NCBI RefSeq assembly: GCF_029868625.1
Contig: NZ_JARWOJ010000432.1
Coordinates: forward strand, 1-57,266
Direction: 5' to 3'
Source of the DNA: Nocardia neocaledoniensis
Lineage (GTDB): Bacteria > Actinomycetota > Actinomycetes > Mycobacteriales > Mycobacteriaceae
DNA: 57,266 bases
This document shows positions 16,645-23,917 of the stretch, piece after piece. The translations under genes were made by a program, and so were the position numbers. Below the pieces are notes generated by a model, which worked only from the letters and a program-made list of their open reading frames with translations, did no database searches and was not told the DNA's origin. The first letter of the stretch is position 1. The number at the start of each line of letters is the position of its first letter.

Positions 16645-17304
16645 ATGCCCTCCACCAAATTCGACGCTCTCGTCGCCGAGGCACGGGTGCGCTACGCACC
16701 TGAGTTGACCGCGCTGACCGAACTCGGTTACGACGCGCAGGTCCGCGTCGTAGGCCACGTGAACATCTACATTCCCGTCGGCGAAGTCCGGGGCATCCCG
16801 CTGGAGATGCTTGTGTGCAACGGCGACGGCCTGGCGCTCGACGCGGACGAAATCGCCGCTAGCACCGATTGGTGCGCCTCGGTCTACTCCCGTCTCGACG
16901 GCACCCCGCTCGAGATCTTCTGCTACGGCTACACCGCCGTGGCCGCCGTGCAGGCCGCCGCCGCGCTGCTGCACGATCCGGTCCGCGTCGCAGTCCTGTC
17001 CTCTTCCCGGCGCTGGGATTTCGCGATGCTGCCCGCCGCCGCGCTCGGCGACCCGGACCGGGAAGCCACCCTGCTCGGCCCGCTCACCTCCGACGGCTTG
17101 GTCCCTACGAACGTCATCGTGCTCGACGAGGACGTACCCGGTTGGACTCAGGGCTGCTCGACGCATTCGCACTGCTACCCGATCGAGCGCGCCGCGGCGG
17201 TGGTCGCGCACCGCGATTGCGCGCACGCCCAGCTCGCGGACTGGACAGCGCACGGCCTCGTCGACGGCTGGTGGGCCTCGCTGACCGACGAGGGGCGGGC
17301 GTGA
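16645..17304 (+). CDS. Hypothetical protein of the accessory cassette
   Basis: This 219-residue protein is not a family I recognise. It starts at ATG 16645 after CCGAAGGGAGCAGG, a strong ribosome-binding site, and overlaps the next gene by one base (TGATG), so the two are translationally coupled. Visible features are an N-terminal helix (FDALVAEARVRYAPEL), RVVGHVNIYIPVGEV, a small-residue helix AVAAVQAAAALLHDP, and a C-terminal Cys/His-rich segment CSTHSHCYPIERA with a further HRDCAHAQ. The Cys/His clustering could bind metal, but no known motif fits. The length is typical of a single globular domain. Confidence 0.7.
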   Translation: MPSTKFDALVAEARVRYAPELTALTELGYDAQVRVVGHVNIYIPVGEVRGIPLEMLVCNGDGLALDADEIAASTDWCASVYSRLDGTPLEIFCYGYTAVAAVQAAAALLHDPVRVAVLSSSRRWDFAMLPAAALGDPDREATLLGPLTSDGLVPTNVIVLDEDVPGWTQGCSTHSHCYPIERAAAVVAHRDCAHAQLADWTAHGLVDGWWASLTDEGRA

Positions 17305-17924
17305 TGTCGCGCAAAGACCAGGACGCGCGGGCGTGGTCCTCGGTGCTGGACACCCCGTTCCGCGACGAGCTCGACCTCATCGACCGCTACAGCGTCGACT
17401 CCGCCCAGGTGACCCCGCTCGGGCCGACCGGCTGGATCATTCGCGGGCTGCTGGCCAACGGGCTGGCCGTCGGCGCGGCCACCGACCGCGCCGACGAGTT
17501 CGGGCTCTGGCTCGACTTCTACGACCTCGATGGGCGGCTGATCGCCTACAGCGGCGACGGCGAGCTCGAACTCCGGCTGCGCACCGCGAGCGTGCTGACG
17601 CCCGAGACCGTCGCCCTGCTGCGCCACGGCGTTCGCCCGGCGGGCCTGCCCGACAGCATCCGCGTCATGCCTCACACCGTCGTCGAAGACGCCGACGGCG
17701 ACCGGCTCGAGGTCACCGACCTCGGCGACGGCCGGGAACGACTCACCATCGCCCCGGACGCCGACGCGGTGCGCTTCGGCGGGTCCTTCCAGTCGGTCGA
17801 CGTTCCCCGCGACCAACTGCTCGCGCTGCTGGCACAGCTCACCGACCGGTTCGCGCGCGACTTCAGCCCGCGCTCTCTCGTCACGGGCGGCGGCACCGAC
17901 GCCGAACCGGACACGGCGCGCTGA
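17304..17924 (+). CDS. Hypothetical protein coupled to the preceding cassette gene
   Basis: The 206-residue protein starts at ATG 17304, sharing one base with the stop of the upstream gene. The frame is open upstream, but this start restores a compact operon. It is acidic and soluble: WIIRGLLANGLAVGAATDRA and FGLWLDFYDLDGRLIAYSGD suggest an alpha/beta domain, and the end is polar (VTGGGTDAEPDTAR). No family or motif is recognised. Its coupling to the 16645 gene suggests that the two products act together. The following gene begins 47 bases later after another CCCCACTCGC motif. Confidence 0.7.
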   Translation: MSRKDQDARAWSSVLDTPFRDELDLIDRYSVDSAQVTPLGPTGWIIRGLLANGLAVGAATDRADEFGLWLDFYDLDGRLIAYSGDGELELRLRTASVLTPETVALLRHGVRPAGLPDSIRVMPHTVVEDADGDRLEVTDLGDGRERLTIAPDADAVRFGGSFQSVDVPRDQLLALLAQLTDRFARDFSPRSLVTGGGTDAEPDTAR

Positions 17925-17936
17925 CCGCCATCCGCC

Positions 17937-17950
17937 CATCCCCACTCGCG
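17937..17950 (+). repeat. Partial copy of the cassette leader motif
   Basis: CATCCCCACTCGCGCA recurs here, about 25-35 bases before the GTG at 17972 and followed by GGAGGAG. It matches the 3' part of the repeats at 16580-16621 and 19622-19661, without their hairpin. Confidence 0.55.
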
Positions 17951-17971
17951 CATTCCCGGAGGAGTTTTCCC

Positions 17972-18283
17972 GTGAACAACTTCCAGCACGACGGACGTCA
18001 TGACGAACAGCACGACCAGAGTTGGCTCGCCCAGGCACACGCCGTTGTGGCCACCGGCTGGCTGACCGGGGGCTCGATGTACGCCCTCGGCGCGGTGTCG
18101 TCGGAGTTCCCCGCGATCATCTCCAGCCTGATGTTCCTCGCCGGTGCGGTGGCCGTCGAGGGCGGACTACGGCACTACCGCGCCTGGCGGCGCATCACCG
18201 ACGAGCTGCACGCGGCGGGCTGCACCTGCCCGCCGGGCTCGGGCGGGGTGGCCCTGCGCGTCCGCGATCGGGCGAACCGGTGA
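17972..18283 (+). CDS. Small two-helix membrane protein of the cassette (hypothetical)
   Basis: This 103-residue protein starts at GTG 17972 behind a perfect GGAGGAG. After a His/Gln-rich N-terminus (NNFQHDGRHDEQHDQSW) it has two hydrophobic stretches, VVATGWLTGGSMYALGAV and AIISSLMFLAGAVAV. A basic helix (GLRHYRAWRRITDELH) and a CTC dicysteine close to the C-terminus follow. Its stop overlaps the next start (GTGA), so it is translationally coupled to the PP-loop enzyme. A membrane protein coupled to a PAPS-reductase-like enzyme is unusual and may localise or regulate it. No family is recognised. Confidence 0.7.
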   Translation: MNNFQHDGRHDEQHDQSWLAQAHAVVATGWLTGGSMYALGAVSSEFPAIISSLMFLAGAVAVEGGLRHYRAWRRITDELHAAGCTCPPGSGGVALRVRDRANR

Positions 18284-19551
18284 CCGGGCTCGCCGTGCCC
18301 GCGGCACTGCGGGAGCAGTTCGCCGCGCACGAACCCGCGCCCCGAGTCGTGCTGTCCTATGGACTCGGGGCCGACAGCACCGCCCTGCTGCTGCGCTGGA
18401 TCTTCGACCCCGACAGCCGCGACTTCGACCTGGCGGAGCTGGCCGTCATCACCGCCATGGTGGGCGACGAATGGGAAGACACCGCGCGGGACGTGGCCGA
18501 GGTCGTGCTCCCGCTACTGGCCCAGCACCGGATTCGGTTCATCCAGGTCGGGCGGGCCGACCGCCGGGTGCGCACTGATGGCACCGGCGTCATCGTCTTC
18601 GACGACTCCCGATCGCCGCACCGCCTCTATATCGAGGGCGCCTACACCCTCGGCACCGAGATGCTCACGGCCGGCACTCAGCCGCAGATCGGTGGCAGTC
18701 GTCGGTGCAGCATGTCGGCCAAGGGCGAAGTGCTCGACCCGGTGATCGCCGCGATCACACACGAACGGCCGTACCGGCACGTCGTCGGATTCGAGGCAGG
18801 TGAGCTGACGCGGGCCCGCCGCGACGCCGGATACGACACCGCGCTGCGGCGTGGTGAGTACCCACTGATCTCCTGGGGCTGGGACCGGGAACAGGTGCTG
18901 GCCTACATCCGGGAGAAGACCGGCCGAGCATGGCAGAAGTCGGCGTGCGTGTTCTGTCCCTTCGCGCTGGTCACCGCTGCCAATCGAGTCGCCACCCTGG
19001 CGCGCTACGCGGCGTTCCCAGATGCCGGGGCGCGGATGCTGCTGATGGAGCACACCGCACTCGCGCTCAACGCCAAACAGGGCCTAGTCGGCGGCAAGCG
19101 CGCCATCGACTACGTGCGCGCGGCCGGACTCACCGGCGTCCTGGCCGCCTTCGAGAGTGCGCTCGCCGAGCAACCTCACGCCCTCTACGAGGTCCGCCGC
19201 CTCGCCCGGCGCACCCAAACCGGCGGGGCCAAGATGGTCGCGCGATCGGTTCGGTCGGTCGACGTCGGCTCTCGCGAAGAGATGGCCGCCTGGCTCGACG
19301 GCGCTCCGCTGCGGGTCGATATCGGCGGGCCCGACGGCTCCCAGGCGCTCGTCGACACCCGCCGCGAGCTCGGGGACGACGGCATCGCCCGCGCGGTCGT
19401 CCCTGGCCGGGACGGCACGGGCCCGCACGAGCTGGAGCACTTCTTCGTCGTCGCCCCCGCCGTCGTCGCCGACAAGGAACGGCCAGGATTCGCCGACTGG
19501 TGGGCGCAGGCCACCGGCACCGACCTGGCGCTGTTCCCAATATCGGCCTGA
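18280..19551 (+). CDS. PAPS-reductase-like PP-loop (adenine nucleotide alpha hydrolase) protein
   Basis: The 423-residue protein has a PP-loop near the N-terminus (VVLSYGLGADSTALLLRW), typical of ATP pyrophosphatases such as PAPS reductase, DndC and related phage enzymes. Also present are RRCSMSAKGEVLDP, resembling the family's RxCT...K motif, then HVVGFEAGELTRARRDAGYD and KSACVFCPFAL, a CxxC segment that may bind zinc or an Fe-S cluster. The C-terminal ~150 residues are of unknown fold. The start GTG 18280 overlaps the stop of the upstream small gene. Enzymes of this family adenylate a substrate before sulfur or nitrogen transfer; the substrate here is unknown. No dnd or sulfate-assimilation genes lie nearby. 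Confidence 0.82.
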   Translation: MTGLAVPAALREQFAAHEPAPRVVLSYGLGADSTALLLRWIFDPDSRDFDLAELAVITAMVGDEWEDTARDVAEVVLPLLAQHRIRFIQVGRADRRVRTDGTGVIVFDDSRSPHRLYIEGAYTLGTEMLTAGTQPQIGGSRRCSMSAKGEVLDPVIAAITHERPYRHVVGFEAGELTRARRDAGYDTALRRGEYPLISWGWDREQVLAYIREKTGRAWQKSACVFCPFALVTAANRVATLARYAAFPDAGARMLLMEHTALALNAKQGLVGGKRAIDYVRAAGLTGVLAAFESALAEQPHALYEVRRLARRTQTGGAKMVARSVRSVDVGSREEMAAWLDGAPLRVDIGGPDGSQALVDTRRELGDDGIARAVVPGRDGTGPHELEHFFVVAPAVVADKERPGFADWWAQATGTDLALFPISA

Positions 19552-19579
19552 CCGGCGACACACACATACGCGGGAAGAC

Positions 19580-19607
19580 TTGACTCATTCCAGATAACGG
19601 GTAATAT
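19580..19607 (+). promoter_or_regulatory. Sigma-70-type promoter
   Basis: TTGACT (19580-19585) and TAATAT (19602-19607) are separated by 16 bases. This is close to the vegetative consensus and stands out in this high-GC sequence. It points rightward into the non-coding border, and its first open product is the recombinase about 335 bases on. It could alternatively express a small RNA. Confidence 0.6.
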
Positions 19608-19621
19608 ATGACACAGAAGGC

Positions 19622-19661
19622 GGCGGGACCGGACACCCCGCCCCTTCATCCCCCACTCGCA
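19622..19661 (+). repeat. Cassette intergenic repeat copy 2
   Basis: GGCGGGACCGGACACCCCGC followed by CCCTTCATCCCCCACTCGCA matches the repeat at 16581-16621 except for about two positions. Here it is not followed by a gene start. It lies after the last cassette gene, so the two full copies bracket the segment from 16645 to 19551. Confidence 0.75.
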
Positions 19662-19686
19662 CACGGCGTGTGGGGTCCAGTGACGA

Positions 19687-19804
19687 GAAAAGTCGCGCTA
19701 AGCGGTATCTGACTTCCCTCGGTTGTCGAGATGGGTTGTGTAGCAGTTGGTTTCGGATGGATGGGCACGATGCTCGGCCCAAATCCGGGAAAAGTCGCGC
19801 TAAG
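19687..19804. repeat. 16-bp direct repeat pair before the recombinase
   Basis: GAAAAGTCGCGCTAAG occurs exactly at 19687-19702 and again at 19789-19804, 102 bp apart. Perfect 16-base repeats in a non-coding stretch beside a recombinase gene suggest accessory (arm-type) binding sites or the scar of an excision or duplication. Confidence 0.75.
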
Positions 19805-19810
19805 GAGTTG

Positions 19811-19907
19811 CCGCAGACAATGGCCTATTATCTGCGGTAGCTTCGATGGCGAGCTGGCGCGATGCCTCTTCCCGGGCGGAGCGACTCCGTAAATTATCTG
19901 TGGTAGC
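19811..19907. repeat. Imperfect 27-bp palindrome and second half-site copy (candidate recombination core)
   Basis: CCGCAGACAAT (19811-19821) and ATTATCTGCGG (19827-19837) are inverted arms of 11 bases with one mismatch, around a 5-base centre GGCCT. The right arm, extended to ATTATCTGCGGTAGC (19827-19841), recurs as ATTATCTGTGGTAGC at 19893-19907. Two ~11-bp arms around a short spacer is the usual layout of a tyrosine-recombinase core site. The recombinase gene begins 40 bases further on. Confidence 0.6.
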
Positions 19908-19946
19908 GCCGATCGGGTCCGGTGACCGGGGGCGGAAGGACTGATC

Positions 19947-20867
19947 GTGGGACAGGTGCGGGCGCTGCCGGTGCGGGGCGTGCGATTGAAGGATGCGGTG
20001 GATCACTTCTTGTCCACGATCCCGAGCGCCAACACCCGCCGCGGGTATGCCGTGGCCCTCAACCGGCTGGTGAGCGATTTCGGTGCCGATTCGGATGTGG
20101 GCCTGCTGGAGGCCGAGCGGGTCGGTGGCTGGTTCGTGTTCAAGTGGGGCGGTAGTTCAGCGCAGACGTTCAATGTCCGCCTCGCGTCGCTGCGCGCGGC
20201 GTGTGAGTACTGGCGTGCGCAGCAGTGGCTGGTCGGCGATCCTCTCGTCCGACTGGTGCCGCGGAAGGTGCCGCCGGATCACTCGCGGGCGCTGACCCGC
20301 GACGAGGTGACCTGGTTGCTCGCGGCGGATGTGCCGCTACGGGAACGGGTGCTGTGGACGATGCTGTACGAGACCGCGGCTCGTGCCGAGGAGCTGCTGA
20401 TGCTCGACATCCCGGACCTGGACATGGGCAACCGGTGCGCCGTGGTGACCCGCAAGGGCGGGGCCCGCGACGTGGTCGCGTGGCAGAGCGGCACCGCGCG
20501 GCTGCTGCCCCGGCTTCTGGCCGGGCGGAAGTCCGGGCCGGTGTTCCTGACCGACCGCAAGGCGAAACCCGGTGTTGCTGTGGGCGATATCGACCCTTCC
20601 ACGCTGCGGGGGAGGTTGTCGTACCGGCGGGCCCTGGAATTGTTCGAGCACCACACCGGCGGGTTCGCGCGTGGACCGTTCACGCTGCATCAGTTGCGTC
20701 ATTCGAAACTCACACACGCCGCCGAGGACGGGGCGTCGACACCGATGCTGATGCGGATGAGCGGGCACACCTCGGTGCGATCCCTGGGTAAGTACTCGCG
20801 GCCATCCGCGGAGGCGCTGATCCGGTGGCAGGCCCAGACCGACCCTGCCGCGCGGCGGCGGCGCTGA
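19947..20867 (+). CDS. Tyrosine recombinase/integrase
   Basis: This 306-residue site-specific recombinase has an N-terminal SAM-like core-binding domain (DAVDHFLSTIPSANTRRGYA). The catalytic domain has the full residue set: Arg in TAARAEELLML, Lys in VVTRKGGARDV, His-x-x-Arg in LHQLRHSKL, His in MSGHTSVRSL and the Tyr nucleophile in GKYSRPS. The GTG start at 19947 follows GGAAGGA. Nothing is truncated, so it should be active. It sits between the orphan cassette and the chromate genes, with possible recognition sites immediately upstream. It is a plausible mover of the cassette, or of the larger island. Confidence 0.92.
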   Translation: MGQVRALPVRGVRLKDAVDHFLSTIPSANTRRGYAVALNRLVSDFGADSDVGLLEAERVGGWFVFKWGGSSAQTFNVRLASLRAACEYWRAQQWLVGDPLVRLVPRKVPPDHSRALTRDEVTWLLAADVPLRERVLWTMLYETAARAEELLMLDIPDLDMGNRCAVVTRKGGARDVVAWQSGTARLLPRLLAGRKSGPVFLTDRKAKPGVAVGDIDPSTLRGRLSYRRALELFEHHTGGFARGPFTLHQLRHSKLTHAAEDGASTPMLMRMSGHTSVRSLGKYSRPSAEALIRWQAQTDPAARRRR

Positions 20868-21027
20868 GCGGTCCGGGCCCAGGGTTCCCACCGCGCAGTC
20901 ATCGGACATGACGGCCTCGCACTGCGCGGCCGGTGCCGTCGGCGCGGATCTTCATGATCGCTTCATCGGGGGTGTCTACCGTCGGTTCGGCAAGCATCCG
21001 AATCGATCGAGAAAGGGAGTGGGTTCG

Positions 21028-21339
21028 ATGAACCGTAGGGCGAGGATCGCCACCACTGCCGCTGCCGGCGTCGCGATTGTGGCGGCGGCCGGGGTGGGTA
21101 TCGGGTACGCCTTCGACGGTGACGATGACGAGGTGACCGGGCCGGCCGCCGATCGGGCGCGTGCCGCGGCCGTGGAGGCGGTGCCCGGCGGCACGACCGG
21201 TGAGGTCGAAACCGAATCCGATGAGGGCGCTGCCGCCTATGGGGTGCAGGTCACCGCCCCCGACGGCTCGGTGCTCGAGGTGCACTTGGACAAGGACATG
21301 AAAGTCCTGGGGACAGAACCGGCCGACGACGACGAATGA
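21028..21339 (+). CDS. Small secreted/anchored PepSY-like protein
   Basis: The 103-residue protein starts at ATG 21028 after GAAAGGGAG. An N-terminal hydrophobic segment (IATTAAAGVAIVAAAGVGIG) is a signal peptide or membrane anchor. The rest is acidic, with ADRARAAAVEAVPGGTTGEV followed by YGVQVTAPDGSVLEVHLD and KDMKVLGTEPADDDE, which is one PepSY-like unit of the kind that binds or inhibits proteases or regulates cell-surface processes. No lipobox is seen. It lies alone between the recombinase and the convergent chromate transporter, and its role there is unclear. Confidence 0.78.
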   Translation: MNRRARIATTAAAGVAIVAAAGVGIGYAFDGDDDEVTGPAADRARAAAVEAVPGGTTGEVETESDEGAAAYGVQVTAPDGSVLEVHLDKDMKVLGTEPADDDE

Positions 21340-21432
21340 CCCCGGCGGTCGGTGACGCGGATCTGGGGTAGACCGCGTGCACCACCCGTGTGGCCAGGGT
21401 CGCGGCCGGGCCCGTACTCGGCTGCGGCCTGG

Positions 21433-22851
21433 TCATGTGACGGGTAGTCCGAGTGCTGCGGCGGCCGCGCCGAGTGCGGCGCAAACGGTGAGTACACGCA
21501 GCATGGGCCATTTCAGCCCGAACACGAGGACTGCCGCGACGGCGGTGAGGGCGAGGGCGACGGGTTTGGCGGTGTCGAGGGCGGGCAGGGCGATGCGCAG
21601 TGGCCCGGTGTGGATGTCGCGGGTGCCGGTGAACAGGGTGTGGGTGGCGAAGAAGACGGCGAGGTTGGCGATGACGCCGACGACGGCGGCGGTGATGCCG
21701 GTCAGGGCGCCGGACAGGGTGGTGTTGTGGCGTAGTCGTTCGACGTAGGGGGCGCCGAGGAAGATGAACAGGAAGCACGGCACGAAGGTCACCCAGGTGG
21801 TGAGCAGGGCGGCGATGATGGCGGCGAGCCAGGGGTTCAGGCCGCCGGGGTGGTGGTAGGCGCCGAGGAACGCGACGAATTGCACGACCATGATCAACGG
21901 TCCCGGGGTGGATTCGGCCAGTGCCAGGCCGCGCACCATCTCCGTGGGGGTGAGCCAGGCGTAGACCTCGACGGCGCGTTGGGCCACGAAGGCGAGCACG
22001 GCGTAGGCGCCGCCGAAGGTGACCAGTGCGGTGCCGGAGAAGAAGACGGCTTGGGTGGTGAAGATGCTGTGCGCGCCGGTGAGCACGGCGACCGCGATGA
22101 TCGGCAGCGCCCACGCCACCAGCCCGACGGTCAGTATTCGCAGGTTGCGGCGCGCGGAGGGGGGTTCGTGGTGCAGGGTGTCGTCGTTGATCACGGGTGC
22201 GGGGCCGTCGTCGCCGGTGTCCTTTTGGGGGTGGATGGTGTGCGGGGCCAGGCGGCTCAATGCCCACCCGATGCCCGCGGCGGCGGCGATCACGAGGGGG
22301 AAGGGGATCGCGAACAGGGTCAGGGCCGCGAACGCGGCGACGGCGATCGCCACCAGGGCGGGGTGGTGCAGGGCGCGGCGGCCGACCCGGATGACGGCTT
22401 GGGCGACGATGACGACCACGGCCGGGCCGAGCCCGGCGAAGACGGCGGTGACGGCGGTGGTGTCGCCGACGGTGACGTAGATCGCCGACAGCGCGAGCAG
22501 CGTGAGCACGCCGGGCAGTACGAACAGGGTGCCGGCGGCCAGGCCGCCGCGGGTGCCGTTGAGCAGCCAGCCGACATAGATCGCCAGCTGTTGGGCTTCG
22601 GGTCCGGGCAGCAGCATGCAGTAGGACAGGGCGTGGTTGAACCGCCGCTGTCCGATCCAGCGTTTGTCCTCCACCAGGGTGCGTTGCATGACCGCGATCT
22701 GCCCGGCCGGTCCGCCGAAGGTCTGCAACGAGATCACGAACCAGGTGCGCAGCGCGTGGCGGAACGGGACCAGATCACGCCGCGGTGGCGGTCCCGGCTT
22801 CCCGGATCCGGTGTCGTTGGGCGGTGGTGAGGCGTGGTCGGGGGCGGTCAC
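21433..22851 (-). CDS. chrA: Chromate efflux transporter ChrA (long-chain CHR family)
   Basis: ChrA exports chromate from the cytoplasm. The 472-residue protein has the two homologous halves of long-chain CHR transporters. The first contains LQTFGGPAGQIAVMQRTLVE and LLPGPEAQQLAIYVGWLLNG; the second contains LVTFGGAYAVLAFVAQRAVE and ESTPGPLIMVVQFVAFLGAY. Both halves are rich in membrane segments. GTG 22851 follows GAAGGAGA and is preferred over upstream in-frame starts. It diverges from the chrB pair over 123 bases containing an 18-bp near-palindrome, the usual arrangement for regulated chromate resistance. Confidence 0.95.
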   Translation of the reverse strand: MTAPDHASPPPNDTGSGKPGPPPRRDLVPFRHALRTWFVISLQTFGGPAGQIAVMQRTLVEDKRWIGQRRFNHALSYCMLLPGPEAQQLAIYVGWLLNGTRGGLAAGTLFVLPGVLTLLALSAIYVTVGDTTAVTAVFAGLGPAVVVIVAQAVIRVGRRALHHPALVAIAVAAFAALTLFAIPFPLVIAAAAGIGWALSRLAPHTIHPQKDTGDDGPAPVINDDTLHHEPPSARRNLRILTVGLVAWALPIIAVAVLTGAHSIFTTQAVFFSGTALVTFGGAYAVLAFVAQRAVEVYAWLTPTEMVRGLALAESTPGPLIMVVQFVAFLGAYHHPGGLNPWLAAIIAALLTTWVTFVPCFLFIFLGAPYVERLRHNTTLSGALTGITAAVVGVIANLAVFFATHTLFTGTRDIHTGPLRIALPALDTAKPVALALTAVAAVLVFGLKWPMLRVLTVCAALGAAAAALGLPVT

Positions 22852-22928
22852 CGGCGGGTCTCCTTCGGACGAGCGTGAGGTCGCAGCGGTAGTCGTTCGC
22901 TGTGGGCCTTTGCGACCCGTTCCTTTTG

Positions 22929-22946
22929 ATGTAACCATGGTTGCAT
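22929..22946. promoter_or_regulatory. Candidate operator between chrA and chrB
   Basis: ATGTAACCATGGTTGCAT is an 18-bp palindrome with a single mismatched pair, centred in the 123-base divergent gap. ChrB proteins are known chromate-responsive regulators of chr genes, so it may be the ChrB site. That link is inference. Confidence 0.6.
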
Positions 22947-22974
22947 TGATGTAGTGAAGTGAGGGAGCGCGGCA

Positions 22975-23469
22975 GTGACGAACGCGACGCAGGCCGGGTG
23001 GGTGCTGCTGTGCTATCGGATGCCGCGCGAGCCGTCCACCGCCCGTATCGCGGTGTGGCGCAACCTCAAACGGCTCGGTGTCGCGCAGCTGGGCGACGGG
23101 CTGGTGGGGTTGCCTGCCGATGCCCGCACGCGCGAGCATTTGGAGTGGATCGCCGAGGAAGTCCTCGCCGCGGGCGGGGACGCGACGATCTGGCTGGCCC
23201 AGCCAACCGTCACTGCACAGGAACGTGCGCTGGCCCGGGAGCTGGCCGCTGCCCGGGCCGCCGAATACGGCGCGGTGCTGGCCGAGGCCGAGCAGGCGCG
23301 CGCCGCCGATGCGGCGACCCGGCGGCGGGTGCTGCGCAGGCTGCGCGCCGAGCTGCGGCGCATTCACCGCCGTGACTACTTCCCGCCCGCCGAGCGGCGC
23401 GCCGCCGTCGCCGCCGTTGATGCCCTGCATCCCGATCATTCCGACCGCGAGGAGATTGAATCCGCATGA
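22975..23469 (+). CDS. Chromate resistance protein ChrB, N-terminal domain protein
   Basis: The 164-residue protein corresponds to the N-terminal domain of ChrB: GWVLLCYRMPREPSTARIAV, then WRNLKRLGVAQLGDGLVGLP, with a long charged helix (EYGAVLAEAEQARAADAATR) and RRIHRRDYFPPAERRAAV toward the end. Full-length ChrB elsewhere is one protein of about 310 residues; here the domains are two genes joined by an ATGA overlap. The start is GTG 22975. ChrB controls chrA in response to chromate. Splitting may be ancestral in actinomycetes rather than damage, since both frames are intact. Confidence 0.88.
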   Translation: MTNATQAGWVLLCYRMPREPSTARIAVWRNLKRLGVAQLGDGLVGLPADARTREHLEWIAEEVLAAGGDATIWLAQPTVTAQERALARELAAARAAEYGAVLAEAEQARAADAATRRRVLRRLRAELRRIHRRDYFPPAERRAAVAAVDALHPDHSDREEIESA

Positions 23470-23900
23470 AATGGGCCACCCGTGCCGGAATCCATATCGA
23501 CCGCGCCGCCTGCGCGTGGTTGATCCGCCGCTTTATCGACCCCGATGCCGTGTTCGTGTTCGTCACCGACCCCGACCAGGTTCCCGATGAGGCGACCGCG
23601 TTCGACATGCGCGGAGTGGAGCTGGGCCACCATGGTGGCGATTGCAGTTTCGAGACCATCGTGGCGCGCTATGAGCTCACCGGCGACGCCGCCCTGGCTC
23701 GGATCGCCGAGATCGTCCACGAAGCCGATATCGACGACGAACGCTACGACGCTCCCGAAGCCCCGGGCCTCGATGTCGTCCTGCGCGGGCTGTCGATGAT
23801 CGGCGACGACGAACACACCCTCGCCGTCACCGCACCGGTCTTCGACGGCCTCTACGAGTTCTACCGGCGCGCTACCCTCCTCGGCCGCGAACCCGCCTGA
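23466..23900 (+). CDS. ChrB C-terminal domain protein
   Basis: This 144-residue protein is the ChrB C-terminal domain: WATRAGIHIDRAACAWLIRR, FIDPDAVFVFVTDPDQVPDE, ATAFDMRGVELGHHGGDCSF (a His/Cys-rich stretch that could contact metal) and LDVVLRGLSMIGDDEHTL. ATG 23466 overlaps the stop of the N-terminal partner, so the two should be made together and probably form a complex. It is intact. A truncated ABC ATPase gene begins 18 bases after its stop. Confidence 0.9.
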   Translation: MKWATRAGIHIDRAACAWLIRRFIDPDAVFVFVTDPDQVPDEATAFDMRGVELGHHGGDCSFETIVARYELTGDAALARIAEIVHEADIDDERYDAPEAPGLDVVLRGLSMIGDDEHTLAVTAPVFDGLYEFYRRATLLGREPA

Positions 23901-23917
23901 CCGGCACAGACCACACC

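Larger units (their letters stand above)
19552..19946. other. Repeat-rich non-coding border between cassette and recombinase
   Basis: These 395 bases carry no convincing gene. They hold a consensus promoter, the second copy of the cassette intergenic repeat, two kinds of direct repeat and a palindrome, listed separately. Local A/T content is higher than in the flanking genes. The stretch ends at the ribosome-binding site GGAAGGA of the recombinase. The arrangement suggests a recombinase-binding or attachment region or an autoregulatory region. Confidence 0.6.
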
